Of a DNA stretch of 64,000 bases, positions 50,801-60,833 are shown piece after piece. The notes beneath the pieces are model-generated. The model was not told the DNA's origin. It saw nothing but the letters and a program-made list of their open reading frames with translations, and searched no databases. Origin of the DNA: Shimwellia blattae DSM 4481 = NBRC 105725 (lineage in GTDB: Bacteria > Pseudomonadota > Gammaproteobacteria > Enterobacterales > Enterobacteriaceae); assembly GCF_000262305.1 (NCBI RefSeq), contig NC_017910.1, forward strand, positions 2,604,001 through 2,668,000, written 5' to 3'. The position numbers were made by a program, and so were the translations under genes. The first letter of the stretch is position 1, and every line of letters begins with the position of its first letter.

Positions 50801-52135
50801 ATGTCTGATAATAAAATTCCTGCCGCACAACCCAAAGTGGGTTTTGTCTCCCTGGGCTGCCCGAAGAACCTGGTCGATTCCGAGCGTATTCTGACGGAGC
50901 TGCGCACCGAAGGGTATGACGTGGTGCCAAGCTACGACGATGCGGATATGGTTATCGTCAATACCTGTGGGTTTATTGACAGCGCGGTTCAGGAATCCCT
51001 GAAAGCGATTGGCGAGGCGCTGAAAGAAAACGGCAAAGTTATCGTCACCGGCTGCCTGGGCGCCAAAGAAGATCAGATAAGAGCGGTACACCCGAAAGTG
51101 CTGGAGATCACCGGCCCCCACGCCTATGAGCAGGTTCTGGAGCATGTGCACCACTATGCCCCCAAACCGCAGCACAACCCGTTTACCAGCCTGGTCCCGG
51201 CACAGGGCGTAAAACTGACCCCGCGCCATTACGCTTACCTGAAAATTTCCGAAGGCTGCAACCACCGCTGCAGCTTCTGCATTATTCCTTCCATGCGTGG
51301 TGATCTGGACAGCCGCCCGATAGGCGACGTACTGGCCGAGGCAAAACGCCTGGTCGAAGCGGGCGTAAAAGAGCTGTTGGTTATCTCCCAGGACACTTCC
51401 GCCTACGGGGTGGATGTCAAACACCGCACCGGGTTCTGGAACGGCGCCCCGGTCAAAACCAGCATGGTCAGCCTGTGCGAACAGCTGGCGAAGCTCGGGG
51501 TCTGGACGCGTCTGCACTATGTCTACCCGTACCCGCATGTGGATGATGTGATCCCGCTGATGGCCGAAGGCAAAATTCTGCCCTATCTGGATATTCCGCT
51601 GCAGCACGCCAGCCCGCGGATCCTGAAGCTGATGAAACGCCCGGGCGCCGTTGAGCGCACCCTGGAGCGCATCAAAAACTGGCGCACCATCTGCCCGGAG
51701 CTGACCCTGCGCTCCACCTTTATTGTCGGCTTCCCCGGGGAGACCGAGGAAGACTTCCAGATGCTGCTCGACTTCCTGACCGAAGCGCGCCTTGACCGGG
51801 TAGGCTGCTTCAAATACAGTCCGGTAGAAGGGGCTGCCGCCAACGATCTGCCGGATCAGGTGCCGGAAGAGGTCAAAGAAGAGCGCTGGAACCGCTTTAT
51901 GCAGTTACAGCAGCAGATCTCCGCAGAGCGCCTGCAGGAAAAAGTAGGCCGCGAGCTGCTTATTCTGGTGGATGAAGTGGACGATGAAGGCGCCATTGGC
52001 CGCAGCATGGCCGATGCCCCGGAAATTGACGGTGCCGTCTATCTGAACGGTGCAAAACACCTGAAAGCCGGGGATATCGTGCGTGCCCGCATTGAACACG
52101 CCGACGAATACGACATGTGGGGCGTGGTACTCTGA
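50801..52135 (+). CDS. rimO: Ribosomal protein S12 methylthiotransferase RimO
   Basis: RimO (444 residues; E. coli 441) adds a methylthio group to Asp88 of ribosomal protein S12. The N-terminal UPF0004 domain has the first cluster cysteines (SLGCPKNLVDSE, VNTCGFI, TGCLG). The radical-SAM domain has CNHRCSFC. A C-terminal TRAM domain starts near residue 375. The first Met has weak ribosome-site context (GAGTAATGTCGA) but gives the E. coli N-terminus. It is divergent from bssR across an unusually long gap. Confidence 0.96.
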   Translation: MSDNKIPAAQPKVGFVSLGCPKNLVDSERILTELRTEGYDVVPSYDDADMVIVNTCGFIDSAVQESLKAIGEALKENGKVIVTGCLGAKEDQIRAVHPKVLEITGPHAYEQVLEHVHHYAPKPQHNPFTSLVPAQGVKLTPRHYAYLKISEGCNHRCSFCIIPSMRGDLDSRPIGDVLAEAKRLVEAGVKELLVISQDTSAYGVDVKHRTGFWNGAPVKTSMVSLCEQLAKLGVWTRLHYVYPYPHVDDVIPLMAEGKILPYLDIPLQHASPRILKLMKRPGAVERTLERIKNWRTICPELTLRSTFIVGFPGETEEDFQMLLDFLTEARLDRVGCFKYSPVEGAAANDLPDQVPEEVKEERWNRFMQLQQQISAERLQEKVGRELLILVDEVDDEGAIGRSMADAPEIDGAVYLNGAKHLKAGDIVRARIEHADEYDMWGVVL

Positions 52136-52141
52136 GCCCCT

Positions 52142-52163
52142 CCCCCGCGCGGGCGCGCGGGGG
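52142..52163. terminator. GC-rich hairpin between rimO and gsiD
   Basis: A CCCCCGCGC / GCGCGGGGG stem with a GGGC loop lies between two convergent genes. There is no T-run, so any termination would depend on the stem strength or on Rho. Confidence 0.55.
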
Positions 52164-52179
52164 CCATTCTTACCCGCCA

Positions 52180-53091
52180 CTAGAGCTGAATTTTCGGATC
52201 CAGCGCATCACGCAGCCCGTCTCCCAGCAGGTTAAACGCCAGCACAGTAATAAAAATCGCCAGGCACGGGAAAATCGCCACATGGGGCGCTATAACCATG
52301 TCTGCCTGCGCCTCGTTAAGCATTGCCCCCCACTCCGGGGTGGGCGGCTGAGCCCCCAGCCCCAGAAAAGAGAGGCTGGCCGCAGAGATAATCGAGGTGC
52401 CAATGCGCATGGTAAAGAACACCAGAACAGATGACAGGGTGCCGGGCAAAATATGCCCCAGCAGAATCACCCGGTCCGGGGCACCGATACTGCGGGCCGC
52501 CTCTACCCAGGTTTGCTGTTTAAGTACCAGCGTATTGCCGCGCACCAGCCGGGCAAAGGCCGGAACAGTGAACACCGCTACCGCCACCACCACATTTGTC
52601 ATACCGCTGCCCATCAGCGCCACCACCGCAATCGCCAGCAGGATCCCCGGAAAGGCGAACAGCACATCGCAGATGCGCATAATGATCCGGTCACACCAGC
52701 CCTCATACCAGCCGGCAATAAGCCCCAGCAGGATCCCCGGGATCGCCCCGAGCAGTACCGCCAGGATCCCGGCCATCAGCGAGATGCGCGCCCCGACGAG
52801 GATCCGGCTGAAAATATCCCGCCCCAGCGCATCCACCCCGAACCAGTGCTGTAGTGAAGGCGCACTGTTGATTTGGTCGTAATCGAAGTAATTTTCCGCA
52901 TCAAAGGGGGCAATCCAGGGGGCCACGAACGCCAGCACAATCAGCGCCACCACCACCACGCCCGCCCCCATTGCCAGCGGCTGGCGTTTCAGCCGTTGCC
53001 ACACCAGGGCTGATGATCCCGCGGGCTGCCCGCTACGCAGCCAGGGCAGTCGGGCGTCCATTATCCGGCGACGCCAGTTAAACCAAGCCAT
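52180..53091 (-). CDS. gsiD: Glutathione ABC transporter permease GsiD
   Basis: GsiD (303 residues, the E. coli length) is one permease of the GsiABCD glutathione importer (Dpp/Opp family). Marks are APFDAENYFDYDQINSAPSL, FGVDALGRDIFSRILVGAR and the EAA-type loop VEAARSIGAPDRVILLGHIL. Six membrane segments are visible. The ATG at 53091 lies two bases after the gsiC stop, so translation is coupled. Seventeen upstream codons fall in gsiC and are not used. The yliE/yliF pair found downstream in E. coli is absent. Confidence 0.95.
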   Translation of the reverse strand: MAWFNWRRRIMDARLPWLRSGQPAGSSALVWQRLKRQPLAMGAGVVVVALIVLAFVAPWIAPFDAENYFDYDQINSAPSLQHWFGVDALGRDIFSRILVGARISLMAGILAVLLGAIPGILLGLIAGWYEGWCDRIIMRICDVLFAFPGILLAIAVVALMGSGMTNVVVAVAVFTVPAFARLVRGNTLVLKQQTWVEAARSIGAPDRVILLGHILPGTLSSVLVFFTMRIGTSIISAASLSFLGLGAQPPTPEWGAMLNEAQADMVIAPHVAIFPCLAIFITVLAFNLLGDGLRDALDPKIQL

Positions 53092-53092
53092 A

Positions 53093-54013
53093 TTATTGAT
53101 ACCTGATAGTCGGGTTAATGGCCGCATAGAGCATATCCACAACCAGGTTAATAAGGATAAATTCCAGCGAAAACAGCAGGACCAGCCCCTGAATTACCGG
53201 GTAATCGCGCATTTCTACTGCATCCACCAGCAGCCGCCCGATACCCGGCCAGTTAAAGACCTTTTCGACCACTATCGAGCCGCCGAGCAGAAAGCCGAAC
53301 TGCAGGCCCATCATGGTTACCACCGGGATCAGCGCGTTACGCAGCCCGTGGCGGATAATCACCCCGCGCTCTGCCACCCCTTTCGCCCGGGCCGTGCGGA
53401 TATAATCCTCGCGCAGCACATCAATAAAAGCCGCCCGGGTAAAGCGCGCCATAACCGCCGCCACCGCCGCACCAAGTGTCAGAGAGGGCAAAATATAGTG
53501 CTGCCAGCTCCCGGCCCCCACGGTGGGTAGCCAGCCAAGCTGTACGGAGAAGATCTGCATCAGCAACAGCCCGAGGGCAAACGCCGGGAAGGATATCCCC
53601 GACACGGCCAGCAACATACTGAGCCGGTCAGGCCACTTATTGCGCCATACGGCGGCAATCACCCCGGCCCCGAGCCCGAACAGGGTCGCCCACAGCATAC
53701 TGGCGAGGGTGAGCCACAACGTAGGAAGGAAGCGCACGGCAATCTCATCCGCCACCGGGCGGCGGGAGGTCATCGATATGCCCAAATCCCCCTGCAGGGC
53801 ATTACTCAGAAAATGCCAGAACTGCAGCCATAAGGGCTGGTCAAGGCCCAGCTGGCGGCGTACCAGCTCCACCACAGCGCTGTCTGCCTCCGGTCCGGCC
53901 AGCAGCCGGGCAGGATCCCCGGGCAGCAGGTGAACAAATAAAAACACCAGCACGGCCACGATCAGTAATGTGGGGATAAGCCCCAGTAAACGCCTGGCAA
54001 AATAGTTTAACAT
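53093..54013 (-). CDS. gsiC: Glutathione ABC transporter permease GsiC
   Basis: GsiC (306 residues, the E. coli length) is the second permease. It starts MLNYFARRLLGLIPTLLI. Family blocks are LLPGDPARLLAGPEAD, RTARAKGVAERGVI (EAA loop) and GGSIVVEKVFNWPGIGRLL. The ATG at 54013 has AAGGA seven bases upstream; another ATG two codons earlier is worse placed. Confidence 0.96.
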   Translation of the reverse strand: MLNYFARRLLGLIPTLLIVAVLVFLFVHLLPGDPARLLAGPEADSAVVELVRRQLGLDQPLWLQFWHFLSNALQGDLGISMTSRRPVADEIAVRFLPTLWLTLASMLWATLFGLGAGVIAAVWRNKWPDRLSMLLAVSGISFPAFALGLLLMQIFSVQLGWLPTVGAGSWQHYILPSLTLGAAVAAVMARFTRAAFIDVLREDYIRTARAKGVAERGVIIRHGLRNALIPVVTMMGLQFGFLLGGSIVVEKVFNWPGIGRLLVDAVEMRDYPVIQGLVLLFSLEFILINLVVDMLYAAINPTIRYQ

Positions 54014-54059
54014 GGTCATCCTTACCCGCCCCGCCGCAGCGGGGCTGCTGTGCGATCCG

Positions 54060-55604
54060 CTATTTCAGATCCGCATCGTCAAAGCTAAAGCCTGTATCCG
54101 GCATCACATAAAACCCACTCAGCCCGTTGCTGTGGGCCGACACCAGTTTTTCCACCACCAGCGGCACCCAGGGCTTGTCGTTCCAGATCCGGTCCTGGGC
54201 ATCTTTGTAACGCTGCGCTTTTTGCCCATCATCGGTAGTTTTCAGCGCCTGGGCCAGATCCTCATCCACCTGGGGGTTACTGTAAAAGGCGGTATTAAAC
54301 TGGGCCGGAGGCCAGCTTGAGGTACTGAACAGCGGGGTGAGCGCCCAGTCGGCCTCCCCTGTGGATGCCGACCACCCGGTGTAGAACATGCGCACCTGGC
54401 TCTCTTTCTGGTTTTTGTCCTCTACCTGGGCTGCCCGCTGGCCCGCATCCATGGCGGTAAGCCTGGCCTTAATGCCCACCTGGGCCAGCTGCTGCTGGGT
54501 GAACTGCAGCACTTTCTGGGCGGTACTGTGGTTATGGGAGGACCATAACGTCGTGCTGAAGCCGTCCGGGTAGCCCGCCTCTTTAAGCAGCGCCCGGGCC
54601 TTAGCCGGATCATAAGGCCAGGCCGGATACCGGGCCGCATACGCAATCGACGGCGGCACCACGCCAGTGGCCGGGGTGGCATACCCGGCAAACGCCACTT
54701 TTGCCAGCGCCTCCCGGTTAATGGCGTAGTTGATGGCCTCGCGCACTTTGGGGTTATCGAACGGTTTCTGAGTGACATTCATACTGATATAGCGCTGCAT
54801 GATCGACGGCGATGTCACCAGGGTTAATTTCGGGTTCTGTTTCAGCACCGCCGCCTGCTCAAAGGGGATCGGGAAGGCGAAGTTCGCCTCACCGGTTTGC
54901 AGCATCGCCGCCCGGGTGTTGTTGTCCACCACCGGGCGCCAGGTGATGCTGTCGAGCTTCGGCAGGCCCGGCTGCCAGTAACCGGCAAAGCGGGTCACTT
55001 TCACGAAATCGGTCTGGTTCCAGGTCTCCAGCTGATACGGGCCGGTGCCTGTCGGGTGAAAACCGATGGATTTACCGTACTTTTTCAGCGCCGCCGGGGA
55101 GATCATCACCGTCGCCGGGTGGGCCAGCACGTTAATAAATGCCGAGAATGGCGTTTTCAGGGTCACCGCCACCGTATGCTCATCCACCACATCCGTATGG
55201 GCGATATTTTTATACAGGTTATAGCGCTTCAGGTGGCTGTCCGGGTTACTGGCCCGGTCAAGATTCACCTTAACCGCCTGAGCATTAAACGGCGTGCCGT
55301 CCTGGAATGTGACCCCTTTACGCAGGGTAAATGTCCAGACCAGCCCGTTGTCCGATACCTGGTAACTTTCCGCCAGAACATTTTGCACTTTCATCGTCTT
55401 ATCAAGGCCGAATAACCCCTGATAGAACGACTTCGCCACCGCCTGGGAGAGGGTGTCGTTGGCGTCATAAGGATCAAGCGTGGTGAAGTTAGACCCCACC
55501 GCCACCACCACATCTTTTGCTGCCCATGCCCCGGAGCTGAAGGCGATGGCCGCCAGCCCCAGCGCGACCACCCTGCGTTGTTGTGCCCGTTGTGTTGTTT
55601 TCAT
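54060..55604 (-). CDS. gsiB: Glutathione-binding periplasmic protein GsiB
   Basis: GsiB (514 residues; E. coli 512) is the glutathione receptor of GsiABCD and belongs to SBP family 5. A signal peptide (VVALGLAAIAFSSGAWA-AKD) precedes the mature start KDVVVAVGSNFTTLDPYD. Conserved internal blocks are FHPTGTGPYQLETWNQTDF, PFDNPKVREAINYAINR and FYTGWSASTGEADWAL. The ATG at 55604 was chosen over a 17-codon extension because the E. coli start aligns there. Confidence 0.96.
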   Translation of the reverse strand: MKTTQRAQQRRVVALGLAAIAFSSGAWAAKDVVVAVGSNFTTLDPYDANDTLSQAVAKSFYQGLFGLDKTMKVQNVLAESYQVSDNGLVWTFTLRKGVTFQDGTPFNAQAVKVNLDRASNPDSHLKRYNLYKNIAHTDVVDEHTVAVTLKTPFSAFINVLAHPATVMISPAALKKYGKSIGFHPTGTGPYQLETWNQTDFVKVTRFAGYWQPGLPKLDSITWRPVVDNNTRAAMLQTGEANFAFPIPFEQAAVLKQNPKLTLVTSPSIMQRYISMNVTQKPFDNPKVREAINYAINREALAKVAFAGYATPATGVVPPSIAYAARYPAWPYDPAKARALLKEAGYPDGFSTTLWSSHNHSTAQKVLQFTQQQLAQVGIKARLTAMDAGQRAAQVEDKNQKESQVRMFYTGWSASTGEADWALTPLFSTSSWPPAQFNTAFYSNPQVDEDLAQALKTTDDGQKAQRYKDAQDRIWNDKPWVPLVVEKLVSAHSNGLSGFYVMPDTGFSFDDADLK

Positions 55605-55673
55605 TATGGTGAAACTCCCGCCTGCGCTCCCGGTCGTTAGCCCGCGAGCAGTCATACCGGCCGCAACCGGCGC

Positions 55674-57536
55674 TCAAAAATGGTGTTCCATCCCCGCCAG
55701 CGGATGGGCGGCAACATAGTGCTCCGGCCCCACTTCCACCAGCGGCGCAACCGCCACGGCCTCTCCCGGTGCGCGCAATGCGCCGGGGAGATCGTCGGAT
55801 AACAGAATCTCCTGGCGACGCCGGTAGGCCGGGTCCGGCACCGGCACTGCCGCCATCAGCTTACGGGTATAAGCATGGCGGGGATTTTCAAATACCGCCC
55901 GCCGGGGGCCAATTTCGACAATTTGCCCCATATACATCACCGCCACCCGGTGGCTGATACGCTCAACCACCGCCATATCGTGGGAGATAAATAAAAACGC
56001 GATCCCCTGCTCCCGCTGCAGGTCGAGCAGCAGATTAATAATCTGCGCCCCCACGGAGACATCCAGCGCCGAGATGGCCTCATCGGCGATGACCAGCTTC
56101 GGCGACAGGGCCAGGGCCCGGGCGATACTGATACGCTGGCGCTGGCCGCCGGAAAATTCGTGGGGATAGCGCCGGGCGTGCTCGGGCCGGAGCCCCACCC
56201 GCTCCAGCAGCCAGGCCACCCGCCGCTGTGCCTCGGCCCCCCGGGCCACCCGGTGGATCAGCAGCGGCTCCATAATGGCCGCGCCAACGGTCTGACGCGG
56301 ATCCAGCGAGGCGTAAGGATCCTGAAAAATAAACTGAATATCCCGGCGCACGCTCTGCATCGCCCGCCGGGACAAGGTATCAATACGCTGGCCGTTAAAG
56401 TGAATGGTGCCGCCCTGGCTATTGACCAGGCGCAGCAGCGCCCGCCCGGTGCTGGATTTGCCGCAGCCGGACTCCCCCACCAGCGCCAGGGTTTCACCAG
56501 GCCAGAGATCAAAGCTGACCTGCTCAACCGCCCGCACCTCGCGGACCACCCGGTTAAACAGCCCGCCACGCAGGGGGAAGCGCACCGCCAGATCCCGCAC
56601 CGCCACTAATGGCCGGGCCGGATCGCGCGCAGGGGGCGCAGGCTGAGGGCGCGAGGGGGCCTCCCCCAGCGCGAAGGTGGCCGGGAGATCCTGCCCCTTC
56701 ATCGCCCCGAGCCGGGGCACCGCCGCCAGCAGTGACTGGGTATACGGGTGCTGCGGATGGCGGAAAATCTGCTGCACGCTGCCGCTCTCTACCGCCACTC
56801 CCTGGTGCATGACCAGCACCCGGTCGGCGATATCCGCCACCACCCCCATATCGTGGGTGATAAAAATCACCCCCATCTCCATCTCCTGCTGAAGAACCCG
56901 GATAAGCTGCAGGATCCTGGCCTGTACGGTCACATCCAGGGCGGTGGTGGGCTCGTCGGCAATCAGCACTGCCGGGCGGCAGGAGAGCGCCATGGCAATC
57001 ATGACCCGCTGGCGCATACCGCCGGAAAGCTGATGCGGGTAGCGCTTCATCACCTGGTCGGCATCGGCAATGCGCACCCGCTCCAGCATCTGGCGCGCCT
57101 CTTTCCAGGCCTCCCGGTGGGAGAGTTTCTGGTGCAGGCGCAGTGATTCGGCTATCTGCTCCCCCACGGCGAAAACCGGGTTGAGTGAGGTCATGGGCTC
57201 CTGGAAAATCATGCTGATATCAGCCCCGCGCACCCGGGTCATGTCGGCGGCGCTCAGGGCCCCCAGATCCGCCACGTGGCGGTTACGGCGGCGTAAGATA
57301 ACCCGCCCCCGGCAGGAGACCCGGCTGTTTTGCTGCTCCAGCAGGCGCATCAGCGCCAGCGCGGTGACCGATTTCCCCGAGCCGGACTCCCCCACGATGG
57401 CGAGCGTCTCCCCACGGGCGAGCGTAAACGAGAGCTGGCGCACCGCCCGGTTTTCATCTTCCGGGGCGCCAAAGCTCACGTTTAAGTTCTCTACCAGCAA
57501 AACCTGGTCCTGGGTCAGTGCGTCGCGATAGGGCAC
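55674..57536 (-). CDS. gsiA: Glutathione ABC transporter ATPase GsiA
   Basis: GsiA (620 residues; E. coli 623) has two full nucleotide-binding domains in one chain. The first has GESGSGKS, LSGGMRQR and VLIADEPTTALD. The second has GESGCGKSS, FSGGQRQR and LVIADEAISALD. Each is followed by an oligopeptide-type C-terminal extension with a Cys-free RRxxFENPRHAYT pattern. It is the first gene of gsiABCD. iaaA, which lies between gsiA and moeA in E. coli, is missing; only 215 bases separate gsiA from divergent moeA. Confidence 0.95.
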   Translation of the reverse strand: MPYRDALTQDQVLLVENLNVSFGAPEDENRAVRQLSFTLARGETLAIVGESGSGKSVTALALMRLLEQQNSRVSCRGRVILRRRNRHVADLGALSAADMTRVRGADISMIFQEPMTSLNPVFAVGEQIAESLRLHQKLSHREAWKEARQMLERVRIADADQVMKRYPHQLSGGMRQRVMIAMALSCRPAVLIADEPTTALDVTVQARILQLIRVLQQEMEMGVIFITHDMGVVADIADRVLVMHQGVAVESGSVQQIFRHPQHPYTQSLLAAVPRLGAMKGQDLPATFALGEAPSRPQPAPPARDPARPLVAVRDLAVRFPLRGGLFNRVVREVRAVEQVSFDLWPGETLALVGESGCGKSSTGRALLRLVNSQGGTIHFNGQRIDTLSRRAMQSVRRDIQFIFQDPYASLDPRQTVGAAIMEPLLIHRVARGAEAQRRVAWLLERVGLRPEHARRYPHEFSGGQRQRISIARALALSPKLVIADEAISALDVSVGAQIINLLLDLQREQGIAFLFISHDMAVVERISHRVAVMYMGQIVEIGPRRAVFENPRHAYTRKLMAAVPVPDPAYRRRQEILLSDDLPGALRAPGEAVAVAPLVEVGPEHYVAAHPLAGMEHHF

Positions 57537-57751
57537 AGCGTCTCCTTAATTTCCGTCTGCTGGCGGTTTTTCTATAAATATCATCATAGTGCCTGGCGCT
57601 TAATTCGATTTTTGAATATAGAAAGCACTAAAAGTGTTGTAAAGCTGTACAACGCTCCCCCGTGAGGAGTAACACAGGGCCATTTAGTGAGCTGGCGATA
57701 TCTGCCATAATAGCGGCACTTTTATATATTCCTCGTGCAGGAGATATTGTC

Positions 57752-58984
57752 ATGGAATTTACCAATGGCCTGATGCCGCTGGACACCGCACTGGCGCACA
57801 TGGCGGCGCTGGTTACCCCTATTCACGAAACACAAACCCTTCCTCTGGTTCAGGCGTTTGGCCGGATAACAGCGTCCGATGTGGTCTCCCCGCTGGATGT
57901 ACCGGGGTTTGATAACTCGGCAATGGACGGTTACGGGGTGCGTCTGGCGGATCTGGCTACGGGTAAACCGCTGCCGGTGGCGGGCAAAGCCTTCGCCGGG
58001 CAGCCCTTCCAGGGGCCGTGGCCTGCGGGCACCTGCGTGCGCATTATGACCGGTGCCCCGGTGCCGGACGGTTGCGAGGCGGTCATCATGCAGGAGCAGG
58101 CCAGCGTCAGCGATGCGGGCGTCACCTTCAGCGCGGCGGTCAAACCCGGGCAGAATATTCGCCGCCGGGGGGAAGATATCCGCCGTGGTGCCAGCGTGCT
58201 CAGTGCCGGTCAGCGCCTGACCGTGGCCGAGCTTCCGCTGCTGGCCTCCCTCGGGATTGGTGAAGTGAGCGTGGTGCGTAAGGTTCGCGCGGCGGTCTTC
58301 TCCACCGGGGATGAGCTGCAACTGCCCGGCCAGCCCCTGGGCGAGGGGCAGATTTACGACACCAACCGCCTGGCCGTCCACCTGATGCTGGAGCAACTGG
58401 GCTGTGAGGTGATTAACCTCGGCATTATTCGTGACGATCCCCGGGCGCTACAGGCCGCCTTTGAACAGGCGGACAGCCAGGCCGATCTGGTAATAAGCTC
58501 CGGCGGGGTCTCGGTGGGGGAAGCGGACTACACCAAACAGATCCTCGATACCCTCGGGGAGATCCACTTCTGGAAGCTGTCCATCAAGCCCGGTAAGCCC
58601 TTCGCCTTCGGGCGCCTGAAAAACAGCTGGTTCTGCGGGCTGCCCGGTAACCCGGTCTCCGCCACGCTGACGTTTTATCAGCTGGTTCAGCCGCTGCTGG
58701 CCCGTTTATCCGGCCAGGCATCCCCTGCGCTGCCTGCCCGCTTCCGGGCCCGGGCGGCACAGAAACTGAAAAAAACCCCCGGCCGCCTGGATTTCCAGCG
58801 CGGTATTTTGCGCACCGGCCCGGACGGTACACCGGAAGTGGTCAGTACCGGCCATCAGGGCTCCCATATTTTCAGCTCATTTAGCCAGGGCAACTGTTTT
58901 ATTGTGCTGGAGCAGGAGCGGGGTAACGTGGAGCCCGGCGAGTGGGTCACCGTAGAGCCTTTTAACCCGCTGTTCGGGGGCTAA
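57752..58984 (+). CDS. moeA: Molybdopterin molybdenumtransferase MoeA
   Basis: MoeA (410 residues; E. coli 411) inserts molybdate into adenylylated molybdopterin. Marks are PGFDNSAMDGYGVR, RIMTGAPVPDGCEAVIMQE, the MPT-binding STGDEL and YDTNR segments, SSGGVSVGEADYTK and GLPGNPVSATLTF. C-terminal domain IV follows. The ATG at 57752 has GGAGA upstream; the frame is open 30 codons further without homology. moeB follows after one base, forming the moeAB operon. Confidence 0.96.
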   Translation: MEFTNGLMPLDTALAHMAALVTPIHETQTLPLVQAFGRITASDVVSPLDVPGFDNSAMDGYGVRLADLATGKPLPVAGKAFAGQPFQGPWPAGTCVRIMTGAPVPDGCEAVIMQEQASVSDAGVTFSAAVKPGQNIRRRGEDIRRGASVLSAGQRLTVAELPLLASLGIGEVSVVRKVRAAVFSTGDELQLPGQPLGEGQIYDTNRLAVHLMLEQLGCEVINLGIIRDDPRALQAAFEQADSQADLVISSGGVSVGEADYTKQILDTLGEIHFWKLSIKPGKPFAFGRLKNSWFCGLPGNPVSATLTFYQLVQPLLARLSGQASPALPARFRARAAQKLKKTPGRLDFQRGILRTGPDGTPEVVSTGHQGSHIFSSFSQGNCFIVLEQERGNVEPGEWVTVEPFNPLFGG

Positions 58985-58985
58985 C

Positions 58986-59747
58986 GTGGCTGAGGAACTG
59001 TCCGACAGCGAAATGCTGCGCTATAACCGCCAGATTATTCTGCGCGGTTTTGATTTCGACGGTCAGGAGACGCTCAAGGCCAGCCGGGTGCTGATTGTGG
59101 GGCTGGGCGGGCTGGGCTGTGCGGCCGCGCCGTATCTGGCGGGTGCCGGTGCCGGCCACCTGACACTGCTCGATTTTGACACGGTGGCCCTGTCCAATTT
59201 ACAGCGCCAGATCCTCCACCATGATCAGGATATCGGGCTGGCGAAGGTGGAATCTGCCCGCCAGAGCCTGGCGGCAATAAACCCCCATATCCGGATCGAG
59301 ACCATTGACCAGCAGCTGGACGACAGCGCCCTGGAGGCGCTGGTGGCGCGCCACGATCTGGTGCTCGACTGTACGGATAATGTCGCCACCCGCAACCAGC
59401 TGAACCAGGCCTGTTACCGGGCCCGGGTGCCACTGGTGTCCGGGGCGGCTATCCGCATGGAAGGCCAGGTCAGCGTCTTTACCTATGGTCCGGGCGAGCC
59501 CTGCTACCGCTGCCTGAGCCGCCTGTTTGGCGACAACGCGCTGACCTGTGTTGAAGCGGGGGTCATGTCCCCGCTGGTGGGGGTGATTGGCGCACTACAG
59601 GCGATGGAGGCCATCAAACTGCTGACCGGTTTTGGCACCAGTATCGCCGGTAAATTACTGATGTATGACGCGATGACCTGCCAGTTCCGCGAAATGAAGC
59701 TACCGCGCAACCCGGCCTGTGAGGTGTGCGGCCAGCCGCAGGGCTAG
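58986..59747 (+). CDS. moeB: Molybdopterin-synthase adenylyltransferase MoeB
   Basis: MoeB (253 residues; E. coli 249) adenylylates the C-terminus of MoaD so that it can be sulphurated for molybdopterin synthesis. It is E1-like: the nucleotide motif is VGLGGLGCAAAPYLAGAG, with DFDTVALSNLQRQ and DCTDNVATRNQLN. Zinc ligands are CYRCLS and CEVCG near the end. The start is a GTG directly after the moeA stop. Its stop shares the palindrome CTAG with the stop of the convergent LacI-type gene. Confidence 0.96.
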   Translation: MAEELSDSEMLRYNRQIILRGFDFDGQETLKASRVLIVGLGGLGCAAAPYLAGAGAGHLTLLDFDTVALSNLQRQILHHDQDIGLAKVESARQSLAAINPHIRIETIDQQLDDSALEALVARHDLVLDCTDNVATRNQLNQACYRARVPLVSGAAIRMEGQVSVFTYGPGEPCYRCLSRLFGDNALTCVEAGVMSPLVGVIGALQAMEAIKLLTGFGTSIAGKLLMYDAMTCQFREMKLPRNPACEVCGQPQG

Positions 59748-60814
59748 TCGTACAGCCCTTCCTGATCCACCGCCGTAGTCCCCTGGGTACTACGGATACG
59801 CCGCACGGACTCACGCCCGACCAGGGTGCCGTGCAGTAACAGCGTGCCGCAGGCCGCCTGCGGGCGCATGATCCGCTGGCGCAGCAGGTGCACTGCCTCT
59901 TCCCCCAGCTCGTCCCGGGGCACATGCACCGAAGAGAGCGGCACCTCCTGAATGGCAGACAAATTAAACCCGTCAATACTCATGACCGAGATATCCTGCG
60001 GCACCCGCAGCCCGTGCTGCTGCAGGGCGCGCATCGCCCCGGCGGCCATAAAATCCCCCCCGGCGAGAATAGCCGTCGGCAGGCTCTGGCGCGGCGTTCT
60101 CAGCAGGTATTCCCCCAGTTGTTCCTCGCTCTCTTTGGCGCTGAAGTTACGCATCAGTAACAGATCCCGCTCGTCGTCCAGCGCCAGGTTATGCTGGCCC
60201 CAGGCATCGCGGATCCCGCTCAGGCGCAGTTCCATGGTGTAGCGGCGCAGGCAGACCAGGTTCAGGATCTTACGGTGGCCCATGGCAAACAGGTAACTGG
60301 CGGCAAGCTCCCCGATCCCCCGGTGATCCGGCGCCACCGCAGGCAGGCGCATTTTATTATCCCGGCAGTTGATCAGCACCCCGGGTTTGCCCATATCCAC
60401 CAGCAGATCGTGAATATGGGGATCATCGATCCCCAGCAGAATAGCCGCCTCAACGTCGCTCTCCCCCAGGCGGCTTAAGAACAGGGCCGCGTCGCTGTCA
60501 TTCTCTTCCAGGGCGCAGTAGCGCAGGCGCACATCGTGCACGCTCAGGGCTTTGCTGAGGTTCTGAATCACCCGGTAGTAGAAAATATCTGAGCGCTCAT
60601 CAAACGCGCGCTGCGGCGCAAAAAGAAGAATGTTATTCAGCAGCATGCGCCCGGCGGCCATGCCGTCCAGCACCCCCATCTGGCGGGCACACTCCATAAC
60701 CCGCTGTTTTGCCCGCTCGCTGGTGTTGGTTTTCCCGGCCAGCACCCGGGAGACGGTGCTGATGGATAACCCGGTTTGTTGGGCAATCTGGCTGATATTG
60801 AGCTTCTTTTCCAT
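59744..60814 (-). CDS. LacI/GalR-family transcriptional regulator
   Basis: This 356-residue protein has an N-terminal LacI helix-turn-helix (NISQIAQQTGLSISTVSRVL, residues 6-25) with the hinge GRMLL. A periplasmic-binding-like effector domain follows (VLINCRDNKMRLPAVAPD, TAILAGGDFMAAGAMRALQQ and SVMSIDGFNLSAIQEVPLSS). It is divergent from the sugar-type MFS gene and a GH31 enzyme, which it probably controls. The effector is unknown but likely a sugar linked to that enzyme. It is not part of the E. coli arrangement after moeB. Confidence 0.88.
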   Translation of the reverse strand: MEKKLNISQIAQQTGLSISTVSRVLAGKTNTSERAKQRVMECARQMGVLDGMAAGRMLLNNILLFAPQRAFDERSDIFYYRVIQNLSKALSVHDVRLRYCALEENDSDAALFLSRLGESDVEAAILLGIDDPHIHDLLVDMGKPGVLINCRDNKMRLPAVAPDHRGIGELAASYLFAMGHRKILNLVCLRRYTMELRLSGIRDAWGQHNLALDDERDLLLMRNFSAKESEEQLGEYLLRTPRQSLPTAILAGGDFMAAGAMRALQQHGLRVPQDISVMSIDGFNLSAIQEVPLSSVHVPRDELGEEAVHLLRQRIMRPQAACGTLLLHGTLVGRESVRRIRSTQGTTAVDQEGLYD

Positions 60815-60833
60815 TTTGTGATCCCGGCAGATT